Below, piece after piece: positions 1-5,934 of a DNA stretch of 7,015 nucleotides. Source of the DNA: JADJNW01 sp046314415 (lineage in GTDB: Bacteria; Bacteroidota; Bacteroidia; Chitinophagales; Saprospiraceae); contig JBKBWT010000330.1 of the NCBI GenBank assembly GCA_046314415.1, positions 1 to 7,015 on the forward strand. The letters run 5' to 3'. A model generated the notes under the pieces. That model did no database searches, was not told the DNA's origin, and worked only from the letters and a program-made list of their open reading frames with translations. The position numbers were made by a program, and so were the translations under genes. The stretch's first letter is position 1; each line of letters opens with the position of its first letter.

Positions 1-1353
1 CTCATTAGAGCTGGTTGCCGGTGCCTGATCGCGGTGCCGACGTGCCTGCCAGAGGTACGCCAGTTCATCAAATGTAAGATTGGAGCCTTTTTGTATAATA
101 TCCGGCAGGGAAATGATGACACCTTTATTATCATAATACGTTTTGGTATAACGCTTTTCATAATATGAGTTAATACCTTCATCCATCCAGGCGTGGTCGC
201 GCTCGTTGTTTGCCAGGATACCATAAAACCAATTGTGTCCTACTTCGTGCGTGATAACTACATCGAGTGCCTGAGCATTGTACGCCGTGCCAATCACTGT
301 AATCATGGGGTATTCCATGCCCGCGCCTGCGCTCAGCGCACTCTGCACGGCAGTTGCCTGAGGGTAGGGATACTCGCCGACGAGGTCAGAATAAAATTTT
401 ACGGAACGATCGACGTATTGGATTGCGTCTTTCCAAAGTTGTTGTTCGAATTCGGTGAAAAATACCCAGGTATCGACCGTTTTGCCTGAATTTAAAGGCA
501 CTTCACTCTTTTGTACCTTGAATCTTTTATCGGCAAACCACGCAAAATCGTGTACGTTTTCGGCGGTGTAACGAATGGTCTTTAACTCGGCACTGGAAGG
601 TGGAAAGGCTTCCTGCGTGCTGCTACTCGGTATAAAGGACAATTTTGCCAAATAAGCATTGGTGTTTTCTACCTGCTGTTGTAAGAAATTTTGCTCGGAA
701 TCGGTTTGTAAAACGCCGGTTGCGGCTACTACATAATTTGCTGGTAACGTGATGGTTACATCGTAATTGCCAAATTCGGAGTAATATTCGCCCATATCCA
801 GATTGGGCATCGGATGCCAACCATCGGCGTCATAGACTGCTGGCTTCGGATACCATTGCGTCATTTGGTAGGATTCGCCCACATGCCCTAAACGCGAGAA
901 GGACGCGGGAATTCGCAAGGTAAATGGCGTTTGAATGGTTACTTTCTGTCCACTTTCTAAGGGTTTCGGCAAGCGTAAAACCGCAATATCGGGATTATCC
1001 TTTTGCAATTCTAAAACCGCGCTTTGACCGTTGACGGTAAAATTCAAATCAGTATAGCCACCTAAATCTCCGGTGCTTGCAAAATAAAATTCGGTGCTAC
1101 CCTCGCGTAATTTTTGCTCGGCAAAAGCCGTGGTACGATTTTGAAATGCATTGCCCCACAGGTGGAAGTAAATAAATTCAAGTTGGTCGGGGGACTTATT
1201 TACATATTCTATTTCAATATTACCGGTTATCGTATGAATGGAATCAATCAACGTAGCAGCAATTTTATAATTCACTTCTTGATGAAAATAAGGCTTTTGT
1301 GCAGCTAATAAATTACTAACCAACAAAAGAAGGAGGGTAAGCAGCAATCTCAT
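1..1353 (-). CDS. Secreted M1-family zinc metallopeptidase, 3' end beyond the window
   Basis: Encodes 451 residues before the window ends; the C-terminus is missing. The start is the ATG at 1353, followed directly by a clear signal peptide (MRLLLTLLLLLVSNLLAAQ), so the product is exported to the periplasm or cell surface. Residues about 25-230 fit the N-terminal beta-rich domain of M1 gluzincins. GMEYP at 345-349 lies where the family has its GxMEN substrate-binding motif. HEVGH at 369-373, followed after 18 residues by Glu392 (in WMDE), gives the complete HEXXH-X18-E zinc site: His369 and His373 plus Glu392 as ligands, Glu370 catalytic. The family's transition-state Tyr would fall just past residue 451 and cannot be checked. 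Known family role: hydrolysis of peptides, usually from the N-terminus. It is the last visible gene of the minus-strand set, 35 bases after the secreted protein gene. The family assignment is secure; the substrate is unknown. The GMEY variant is noted in the findings. Confidence 0.95.
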   Translation of the reverse strand, partial: MRLLLTLLLLLVSNLLAAQKPYFHQEVNYKIAATLIDSIHTITGNIEIEYVNKSPDQLEFIYFHLWGNAFQNRTTAFAEQKLREGSTEFYFASTGDLGGYTDLNFTVNGQSAVLELQKDNPDIAVLRLPKPLESGQKVTIQTPFTLRIPASFSRLGHVGESYQMTQWYPKPAVYDADGWHPMPNLDMGEYYSEFGNYDVTITLPANYVVAATGVLQTDSEQNFLQQQVENTNAYLAKLSFIPSSSTQEAFPPSSAELKTIRYTAENVHDFAWFADKRFKVQKSEVPLNSGKTVDTWVFFTEFEQQLWKDAIQYVDRSVKFYSDLVGEYPYPQATAVQSALSAGAGMEYPMITVIGTAYNAQALDVVITHEVGHNWFYGILANNERDHAWMDEGINSYYEKRYTKTYYDNKGVIISLPDIIQKGSNLTFDELAYLWQARRHRDQAPATSSNE

Positions 1354-1388
1354 AATATCAAATTTATCAGAAAATTACATCCTGTTTA

Positions 1389-1964
1389 TCAAGGAAAGGT
1401 ATTATTTACTTTCACCAACTCTACAACTTCGGCATCCTCCGGCAGAAACAAGACCAGGCGCTCGCGCGTAAGCGTCAATACCTGCGCGTGCCAGCGCACA
1501 CCACCGCGATTCGGATACCCTATATCTATGCTCATAGTTTGCGGCACGAAAGTAAAATGCCAGGACTCCGGAAAATAAGTGCCAAGCGTGTCCTTATTAT
1601 ACGTAGCCAGCGTACTATCTGCAAAAAATGCCACATAATATGGCATAGCAACCGCCTGCGTTATACGATTTGTCTCCTGCGTACGATCTTCTGCCTGCCA
1701 CCGCTCAAAAGCCCGCGTCCGCCGTTCGTCGGCGTGTACATCGTAGCCATAGTACAGGAGCACCCGCTGCTCGCTCACATGCTGATACACCGTTTGCGCC
1801 TGCGTAGCGGCATTTTGTTGTTTATCTACCTGCACACCTTGTTCGGCATACTTTGTCAGTTCCCATTTTCCTAATAAATAAGCTTTAAGCGCCGTGGTGT
1901 CTTGTCCATTTACCGTATTCACCAGGAATAGTATGAAAAAAAGGCTTAGTTTTAAATAATGCAT
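1389..1964 (-). CDS. Small secreted protein of unknown function
   Basis: 191 residues with an N-terminal signal peptide (about 1-20, hydrophobic stretch LKLSLFFILFLV, likely cut before Gln21). There is no cysteine at the cleavage site, so it does not look like a lipoprotein. The mature part begins with a short helix and the motif LLGKWELTKY at 30-39, reminiscent of the 'GxW' opening of lipocalin-like proteins of Bacteroidota. The C-terminal half is rich in alternating hydrophobic/aromatic beta-type segments (for example ESWHFTFVPQTMSIDIGY, and VLTLTRERLVLFLP near the end). A lipocalin-like barrel is therefore possible but rests on that motif only. The ATG at 1964 lies 4 bases after the stop of the upstream gene, so translation is probably coupled. 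The M1 peptidase gene follows 35 bases downstream. I do not recognise a specific family. Confidence 0.85.
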   Translation of the reverse strand: MHYLKLSLFFILFLVNTVNGQDTTALKAYLLGKWELTKYAEQGVQVDKQQNAATQAQTVYQHVSEQRVLLYYGYDVHADERRTRAFERWQAEDRTQETNRITQAVAMPYYVAFFADSTLATYNKDTLGTYFPESWHFTFVPQTMSIDIGYPNRGGVRWHAQVLTLTRERLVLFLPEDAEVVELVKVNNTFP

Positions 1965-1968
1965 GTTG

Positions 1969-2241
1969 TCATTTACTGATTTTTAGTTGAATATTCATTT
2001 TCCCTTCCTGCAAATGCACTTCTAATTGGTCAACACATAATGACTGGAGCAGCCTGGGCAGGTCTAATTCCGTTGTAACCGAACCAGGCGTTTGCGCTGT
2101 CGGCTCTTTGCCCAAATTATTAATATAATCTTGGATGAATGCGTTTAGCAGGGCTTCATTGAGCACAATGGTGCCTTCTAATTTTAAGCCCTCAAAATCT
2201 GCCAGATTATTAGCGAGCATACGTTCTACTGTGGTTGCCAT
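1969..2241 (-). CDS. Small protein of unknown function, paralogue of the upstream gene product
   Basis: 90 residues, no signal peptide, no membrane segment. Residues 13-40 (L.DF.G..L...I.L....LN..I...I) align without a gap, from residue 1, with the N-terminus of the protein encoded at 2301-2792; shared positions include L13, D15, F16, G18, L21, I25, L27, L32, N33, I36 and I40. The C-terminal segment (LEVHLQEGKMNIQLKI) matches the neighbour's VKITQVRNGEVTIVI as a probable beta hairpin with a central Gly. A low-complexity linker (KEPTAQTPGSVTT, about 45-57) sits between. The ATG at 2241 has an A/T-rich leader typical of Bacteroidota. Second gene of the minus-strand set: 59 bases after the first gene and 4 bases before the secreted-protein gene. 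Function unknown; the pairing with its paralogue suggests the two act together or on similar ligands, which is inference. Confidence 0.8.
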   Translation of the reverse strand: MATTVERMLANNLADFEGLKLEGTIVLNEALLNAFIQDYINNLGKEPTAQTPGSVTTELDLPRLLQSLCVDQLEVHLQEGKMNIQLKISK

Positions 2242-2300
2242 AGGTTGATTGATTTAACTGAACAGACCTTTATCTTAAGCTTGCGGTGATCAATACTGCA

Positions 2301-2792
2301 CTATTTTTGAATATCCAACCGTACCAGAAAATCCTTTTCGCGGGTCTCCACTTCTGCGCGGGTTGCCAGGCGCAAAAATACTTCGCTATACGGTATAGCT
2401 TTGAAAATGAATTGATTAAGCGAAATGCACAGTTCTTTGCCATCGAGTTCCATTCCATCGGGCAAAGCCATAGACACCAGTTTACGACCCGTAAAACCCA
2501 GCCCGTCGGTAATTTGAATGCGCACGGTGGGGTTGGGAAATTCCAGGTTTTTCAGCACCCGCCCGGTAATAATGCGCTCTTTAAACGTAAGAATATTTGT
2601 ATGAATCACAATGGTCACCTCGCCATTGCGCACCTGCGTGATTTTTACCTCCCGAATCGATTCCACATCCGCAATTGCTTCGCTGATCATTTGATTGAGC
2701 ACCCCAATGCGCAGCGGTATTTCCAGATGCAGTTGCGTGCCGGTAAAGTCTTGTAAATCACCTTGTTGAAGCTTTTGTAGGAATGTATTCAT
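2301..2792 (-). CDS. Protein of unknown function, first gene of the minus-strand set
   Basis: 163 residues from the ATG at 2792. The frame is open further upstream to a TTG at 2834, but that codon lies inside the candidate -7 promoter element, and the ungapped match of residue 1 with the paralogue encoded at 1969-2241 supports the ATG at 2792. An in-frame ATG at 2807 is the alternative. No signal peptide or membrane span. The N-terminal part (about 1-65) shares the DF.G..L...I.L....LN..I...I pattern and a G-centred beta hairpin (RNGEVTIVI) with the paralogue. The C-terminal part repeats a similar theme (MELDGKELCISLNQFIFKAI, then EKDFLVRLDIQK), so the protein may consist of two related modules. 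Likely cytoplasmic. I do not recognise the family and assign no function. Confidence 0.82.
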   Translation of the reverse strand: MNTFLQKLQQGDLQDFTGTQLHLEIPLRIGVLNQMISEAIADVESIREVKITQVRNGEVTIVIHTNILTFKERIITGRVLKNLEFPNPTVRIQITDGLGFTGRKLVSMALPDGMELDGKELCISLNQFIFKAIPYSEVFLRLATRAEVETREKDFLVRLDIQK

Positions 2793-2831
2793 TGTTTTAC
2801 GAGTCATATTTACATACAACAAACAAACGAG

Positions 2832-2862
2832 CAAAGATGCGCGAAAATTTTAACTAAAATGT
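2832..2862 (-). promoter_or_regulatory. Candidate promoter of the minus-strand gene set
   Basis: Read on the minus strand, CATCTTTG (2832-2839) is one base from the Bacteroidetes -7 consensus TAnnTTTG, with an A/T-rich stretch (TTTTAGTTAAAATTTT) upstream where a -33 TTTG-like element would lie. Transcription would begin around 2825, leaving a leader of about 30 bases before the ATG at 2792. The -33 box is weak, so confidence is moderate. Confidence 0.45.
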
Positions 2863-3210
2863 GCATCGAAATTTTACAATCCGGTAAATGAAAGCTGCTG
2901 CCTGGTTCTGATGCGCCAATCTAGGGGCGTTTTCGATGGACCAATGGTAGGGATCAGCGCTGTAAAACCGTTCCTCAATTTTGCGCTGCCAATCGAAAGT
3001 TTTTCACACTGGGTCGCTTCCTCTTGCCCGTACTTTTGCAGGGTCAATCCGACTGTTTTACATTGTTATTCACTTTTTATCATAAAAAAGCATCAACGCA
3101 AAAAAAGCATACCTAAAATTTGAAAAGTCTCACTGAATCAAGCAGTTAGCTTCTTAAAAACCGTGCTTAGCTCAAAATTACAGGGGAACGAAACCCGTGT
3201 AAACTGTCCT
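2863..3210. other. Divergent intergenic region without a convincing gene
   Basis: About 350 bases between the divergent genes. A 70-residue plus-strand frame at 2911-3123 has no recognisable protein character and spans promoter-like sequence, so I do not call it. Seen here: an inverted repeat CAGCGC (2955-2960) / GCGCTG (2983-2988), with AAAA and TTTT next to the arms inside the loop; a plus-strand TACTTTTG at 3031-3038; and A/T-rich sequence with a small hairpin around 3073-3090. Together they could mark a short untranslated transcript or a long leader for the gene at 3283, but nothing proves it. Confidence 0.4.
3031..3038 (+). promoter_or_regulatory. Orphan Bacteroidetes-type -7 element
   Basis: TACTTTTG matches TAnnTTTG exactly and is followed by GCAGG. 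A good TTG at -33 is not evident (the bases about 20 upstream read CTGGG). It lies about 245 bases before the next plus-strand gene, which has a closer and better-placed promoter of its own. It could start a small RNA or an alternative long leader. Confidence 0.3.
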
Positions 3211-3240
3211 TTTTTTCGGGTGAAAAGCAACTTATATTTG
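3211..3240 (+). promoter_or_regulatory. Promoter of the small basic protein gene
   Basis: TATATTTG at 3233-3240 is an exact Bacteroidetes -7 element (TAnnTTTG). A T-run at 3211-3216 lies about 19 bases upstream, in the -33 position. Predicted start near 3247, giving a short A/T-rich leader of about 36 bases before the ATG at 3283. Confidence 0.65.
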
Positions 3241-3282
3241 TAGGGTTAAAAATTTTATTCTTAACTCTTAAAATCATAGCTC

Positions 3283-3654
3283 ATGGGTAAAAGAACCTCA
3301 GGACGCGTCAAGCGCCCCAGCAACCCGAAAGGGACCTTCGATCTCGCACTGGCTATCTATGAGAAGCATGTAGCCGACGGAGCGTCCTCTCCACTGCACA
3401 GTCTTACGGATATTGATTGGAAGGACATCGCCGCCAAAGCCAAAAAAGGTGTCAAGCACCACGAGCAGGCTGAAGAGCATAAGCACAAAATGGAAGAAAA
3501 TTACCGCGACCGCGATAACCTGGCTGACGTGGTAGAGGATGCTAATAACGCTGCCAAAGCGCTGCTCAAAGCCGTACATCCGCAGAACCCCAAAAAGCTG
3601 GCAGATTGGGGCTATCAAGTAGATGACTCTACTCCTCCTAAAAAGAAGACGTAG
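3283..3654 (+). CDS. Small basic His/Lys-rich protein of unknown function
   Basis: 123 residues. The N-terminus is strongly basic (MGKRTSGRVKRPSNPKG, 1-17), followed by a probable helix (TFDLALAIYEKHVA, 18-31). A mainly helical charged middle part contains a His/Lys/Glu-rich stretch (VKHHEQAEEHKHKMEE, 57-72). Then come NNAAKALLKAVHPQNPKKLADWGYQVDD (88-115) and a Lys-rich tail (PPKKKT). No signal peptide or membrane segment, so cytoplasmic. The basic ends would suit nucleic-acid binding, but this is inference from composition; I recognise no domain with certainty. It stands alone as one transcription unit, with its own promoter at 3211-3240 and an intrinsic terminator at 3688-3724, and is transcribed away from the minus-strand set. 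An antisense frame over the same bases (3298-3891) is a shadow. Confidence 0.85.
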   Translation: MGKRTSGRVKRPSNPKGTFDLALAIYEKHVADGASSPLHSLTDIDWKDIAAKAKKGVKHHEQAEEHKHKMEENYRDRDNLADVVEDANNAAKALLKAVHPQNPKKLADWGYQVDDSTPPKKKT

Positions 3655-3687
3655 CATACGAATCATAACCCAAATCTTTAGACCACT

Positions 3688-3724
3688 GGCTATACGAAGG
3701 TAATTCGTGTAGCCTTTTTTGTTT
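3688..3724 (+). terminator. Intrinsic terminator
   Basis: GGCTATACGAA (3688-3698) pairs with TTCGTGTAGCC (3704-3714) over 11 positions with one T-G wobble, loop GGTAA, followed directly by TTTTTT (3715-3720) and GTTT. It lies 33 bases past the stop of the small basic protein gene. A textbook Rho-independent terminator. Confidence 0.9.
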
Positions 3725-3758
3725 AAACTGCCCTCCGCCGCCTCGTATTTCCCGAAAA

Positions 3759-4115
3759 ATATGCCGCAGCTGCCAATAAATATGTTGTAGCAGCCATAAA
3801 ATATGTTGCAGACGCCGTCCGCAATGCTGAAGTTGCCGTCTGCAACGTTGCGGACGCCAAGTTCCACGTAGAAGTTGGCAACTTCATGCACGAACTTGCC
3901 AACTGCTGCATATTATTCGCCGTCTGCAACATATAAGTTGGCGGCTGCAGCATATTAGTTGGCTTCCGCAACATATTTTTTGGCTTCCACGGCATATCAG
4001 TCGGCTTCTGCGGCATATAAGTTGACAGCTGCGGGATATTAGTTGATAGCTGCGGTGTTGCGGTCGGTGGCTACGGGATATTTTTTGATAAATGCGGGAT
4101 ATTATTGGAGCGATG
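3759..4115. repeat. Tandem array of 17 units of 21 bases
   Basis: Cutting the sequence every 21 bases from 3759 gives 17 units with no gap or insertion, ending at 4115. The best conserved units (9-14, 3927-4052) have the plan CA/CGG-CATAT(T/A)A-GTTGGC followed by a variable hexamer ending CTG or CCG. Units 1-3 share ATATG(T/C)(T/C)G(C/T)AG; units 4-8 are the most divergent; units 15-17 keep the phase but decay. Conservation is highest at the A/T-rich core and at a T/C-T-G near the unit end. The array starts just after the terminator of the plus-strand gene and ends 20 bases before repeat copy A. The period equals seven codons and two turns of B-DNA. A minus-strand frame with start at 4016 (stop 3723) crosses most of it with heptad-like protein units (for example MPQKPTD, MPWKPKN, MLRKPTN). 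It has no visible promoter, and neighbouring minus frames are also open for long stretches, so I do not call it a gene. Confidence 0.9.
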
Positions 4116-4135
4116 CAAGATGGAAAAGGATAAAA

Positions 4136-4284
4136 TAGCCCGTCGGGCTTCTATATTGGTAGCCGAATCATTCATCGCAGCAGGTTGCCCCGTCAGGGGC
4201 TAAACCAAATGCTTGTTAAGCTCCTGTGGAGCAGCTGGACCCGACATAGATGGTGGCTACCAATATATAACGCCTACGGCGTAA
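4136..4284 (+). repeat. 149-base multi-hairpin repeat, copy A
   Basis: Same length and orientation as copies B (5711) and C (6551). Stem 1: AGCCC-GTC-GGGCT (4137-4149). Long-range stem 2: TATATTGGTAGCC (4152-4164) with GGCTACCAATATA (4255-4267), perfect over 13 pairs. Enclosed stem 3: GCCCC-GTCA-GGGGC (4187-4200) and stem 4: GCTCC-TGT-GGAGC (4220-4232). Stem 5: ACGCC-TAC-GGCGT (4270-4282). Homology with copy B continues ungapped to about 4366. It lies 3' of the transporter gene as that gene is transcribed. The short hairpins resemble REP-type elements in size and style; no transposase is in the window. Confidence 0.9.
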
Positions 4285-4335
4285 GGGGGAAAAGCAAGCT
4301 ACAATTTGAATCGTCTTTCTGGTTTTGGAATTCGA

Positions 4336-4366
4336 GGTTTGGGAAACTTCCAAAGTTTCCTAAACC
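4336..4366. repeat. Near-perfect palindrome at the end of extended copy A
   Basis: GGTTTGGGAAACTT (4336-4349) and AAGTTTCCTAAACC (4353-4366) pair over 14 positions with one mismatch/wobble around a 3-base loop. It lies 20 bases downstream of the transporter stop codon on the minus strand. No T-run follows in either orientation, so it is not a typical intrinsic terminator, though it may protect a 3' end. The matching stretch next to copy B (about 5911-5941) keeps the sequence only loosely and pairs poorly. Confidence 0.65.
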
Positions 4367-4386
4367 TTTATGAAAAGTCCGGCGAC

Positions 4387-5592
4387 TTACCTTTTATCTT
4401 TCATTCGCACGAGGATAATCATAGCAGAAACCGCCGTCAGCATGCCAATTGCCAGAATAGATACATCCATTCCAAACGCATCGGCGATGATACCGGTCAA
4501 CAATGCTCCAATTGCGTACCCGAGGTCGCGCCACAAACGGAAGGTGCCCAGGCTTTCCGCGCGTTGTACAGGATTCGTATAGTCGGCAATGGCGTTTAAA
4601 AAGGTAGGATAAACCAATGCAGTGCCTAAACCCAGCACCACGCCAATGAAAGCAAAATGTACAAAATCGCTTGCCCAAACTAAGAGGATGATGCCCACTG
4701 CTTGTCCCAGCATGCCCCAAAACAGCAGCCTCTTTTTAGAATACAAGTCGGATAATTTGCCGGTACCCAATTGGCTTAGCCCCCACACCGTCGGATAAAT
4801 GGCAGCCAGGATGCCGATTTGCGTTTGGTCAAACTGTTTGGCGAGCAACAACAAGGGGAGTAGCCCCCAGATCATTCCGTCGTTGAGATTATTGACCAAG
4901 CCTGCCTGCGTAATAGCGCTCAGGGACTTATGTCGCAAGGTCGTGTCCCAGAATGGATGTTTTAAATTGGCAGTGGTATTCACGCTGCGCTCTTTTGCCA
5001 CGTGTTGGTGGGTATCTTTCACCAGAAAGAAGCTTAGTAACAAGCCGGAGAAAGCAAATACGATCCCCAGGTAAAAGGGGTAGGGGCGCACGCCATACTC
5101 ATCGGCGATGTAGCCGGTTAAAAACGCCACCAAACCCACCGCCACGTACCCGGCAAACTCATTGATGCCCACGGCTAAGCCTCGATTGCGGTCGCCGACG
5201 AGGTCTATCTTCATTAACACGGCAGCACTCCAGGTCAATCCCTGGTTTACACCTAATAAAACGTTGGCAAACACAATCCACGCCCAATCTTCGGCATAAA
5301 TGAGGATAAACGGAATGGGTAAGGCAACGACCCAGCCCAATACCAGCAGATTTTTGCGCCCGAAGGAATTGGCTAATTTGCCGGTGAAGTAATTAAAAAC
5401 CGCTTTGGTAACGCCAAACGCCATGATAAAGGAGAAAGCCGCCGTTTTGGAGGCAATCCCAAACGCCTGTTCCGCCAATTGCGGCAAAACCGTGCGCTCC
5501 AGTCCGATCATGCCCCCTACAAAAGCATTGACGAGGACCAATAGGGCAAATTGTCGTCCGTTTTCTTTCAGTCCCAGTTGAATTGTTTCCAT
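4387..5592 (-). CDS. MFS transporter
   Basis: 401 residues from the ATG at 5592, the usual length of a 12-helix major facilitator. The frame extends to a TTG at 5616 (8 more residues); I prefer the ATG because a promoter-like element at 5634-5641 would leave almost no leader for the TTG. Hydrophobic segments are spread over the chain, for example 15-37, 51-70, 82-100, 103-125, 146-163, 171-191, then after a polar central loop (192-225) 226-250, 257-275, 288-306, 309-333, 355-372 and 377-395. Motif A appears in both halves: GKLANSFGRK (71-80) and GKLSDLYSKK (278-287), each after a helix, as expected of the duplicated six-helix fold. DRNRG at 134-138 is a cytoplasmic loop element. Inner membrane, probably a proton-coupled exporter or importer of a small solute; nothing in the sequence fixes the substrate. 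It stands alone between repeat copies A and B. Confidence 0.93.
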   Translation of the reverse strand: METIQLGLKENGRQFALLVLVNAFVGGMIGLERTVLPQLAEQAFGIASKTAAFSFIMAFGVTKAVFNYFTGKLANSFGRKNLLVLGWVVALPIPFILIYAEDWAWIVFANVLLGVNQGLTWSAAVLMKIDLVGDRNRGLAVGINEFAGYVAVGLVAFLTGYIADEYGVRPYPFYLGIVFAFSGLLLSFFLVKDTHQHVAKERSVNTTANLKHPFWDTTLRHKSLSAITQAGLVNNLNDGMIWGLLPLLLLAKQFDQTQIGILAAIYPTVWGLSQLGTGKLSDLYSKKRLLFWGMLGQAVGIILLVWASDFVHFAFIGVVLGLGTALVYPTFLNAIADYTNPVQRAESLGTFRLWRDLGYAIGALLTGIIADAFGMDVSILAIGMLTAVSAMIILVRMKDKR

Positions 5593-5633
5593 GCGTGCGT
5601 CATCTATTATTGCCAAGTCATCAGCTCCACAGG

Positions 5634-5641
5634 CTAAGATA
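5634..5641 (-). promoter_or_regulatory. Candidate -7 element of the transporter gene
   Basis: On the minus strand TATCTTAG differs from TAnnTTTG at one base, about 42 bases before the ATG at 5592. No clear TTG is seen at -33 (the sequence there is pyrimidine-rich, CTTCTCTTTC), so this is tentative. Confidence 0.3.
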
Positions 5642-5710
5642 AGGAATTGAAAGAGAAGGTTGTGGGATATAAGTTACAGAGTGGCAGTAGATTGGTATTG
5701 TAGATCGAAA

Positions 5711-5859
5711 TAGCCCGTAGGGCTTTTATATTGGTAGCCGAATCGTAAATCTAAATAGGTTGCCCCGTCAGGGGCTAAACTCGATGGCAGTTAAGCTCCT
5801 CTGGAGCAGCCCTACCCGACATGGCTGATGGCTACCGATATTAAACGCCTACGGCGTAA
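5711..5859 (+). repeat. 149-base multi-hairpin repeat, copy B
   Basis: Stem 1 AGCCC-GTA-GGGCT (5712-5724); long stem TATATTGGTAGCC (5727-5739) with GGCTACCGATAT (5830-5841), containing one T-G pair (5732/5837); stem 3 GCCCC-GTCA-GGGGC (5762-5775); stem 4 GCTCC-TCT-GGAGC (5795-5807); stem 5 ACGCC-TAC-GGCGT (5845-5857). It lies between the promoter side of the transporter gene and the 3' end of the gene at 5935-6462. Similarity to copy A continues without gaps to about 5940 (constant offset 1575), reaching the stop codon of that gene. Confidence 0.9.
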
Positions 5860-5934
5860 GGGTGAAAAGTAAGCTATTATTTGAATGATTTTACTGGCTT
5901 TGAAGTTGCAGGCATGGGAAATTGCTAAAGTTTT

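Noticed and set aside
193..489. 98-residue plus-strand open frame
   Set aside because: Antisense to the M1 peptidase, including its zinc-site region; no protein character of its own.
1488..1874. 128-residue plus-strand open frame
   Set aside because: Antisense to the secreted protein gene at 1389-1964, which has a signal peptide and fits the operon.
2286..2756. 156-residue plus-strand open frame
   Set aside because: Antisense to the gene at 2301-2792, whose paralogy with its neighbour shows which strand codes.
2911..3123. 70-residue plus-strand open frame in the divergent intergenic region
   Set aside because: Composition rich in Ser, Cys, Phe and His without a domain; it spans promoter-like sequence and has no clear start context.
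3298..3891. 197-residue minus-strand open frame
   Set aside because: Covers the terminator and lies antisense to the well-delimited small basic protein gene; its N-terminal part is translated tandem repeat.
3759..4115. CRISPR array
   Set aside because: Units are contiguous 21-mers without unique spacers, and no cas genes are present.
4136..4284. Insertion sequence end or MITE with terminal inverted repeats
   Set aside because: The inverted repeats are internal short hairpins plus one internal long stem; the unit ends (TAGCC and GTAA) are not inverted copies and no target-site duplication is evident.
4185..4599. Plus-strand frames of 62 and 97 residues beginning in repeat copy A
   Set aside because: They run through the structured repeat and the palindrome, then into the antisense of the transporter gene.
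4394..5165. Several small frames on both strands inside the transporter gene
   Set aside because: Shadows of the MFS gene, whose motif A copies and membrane segments fix the coding frame.
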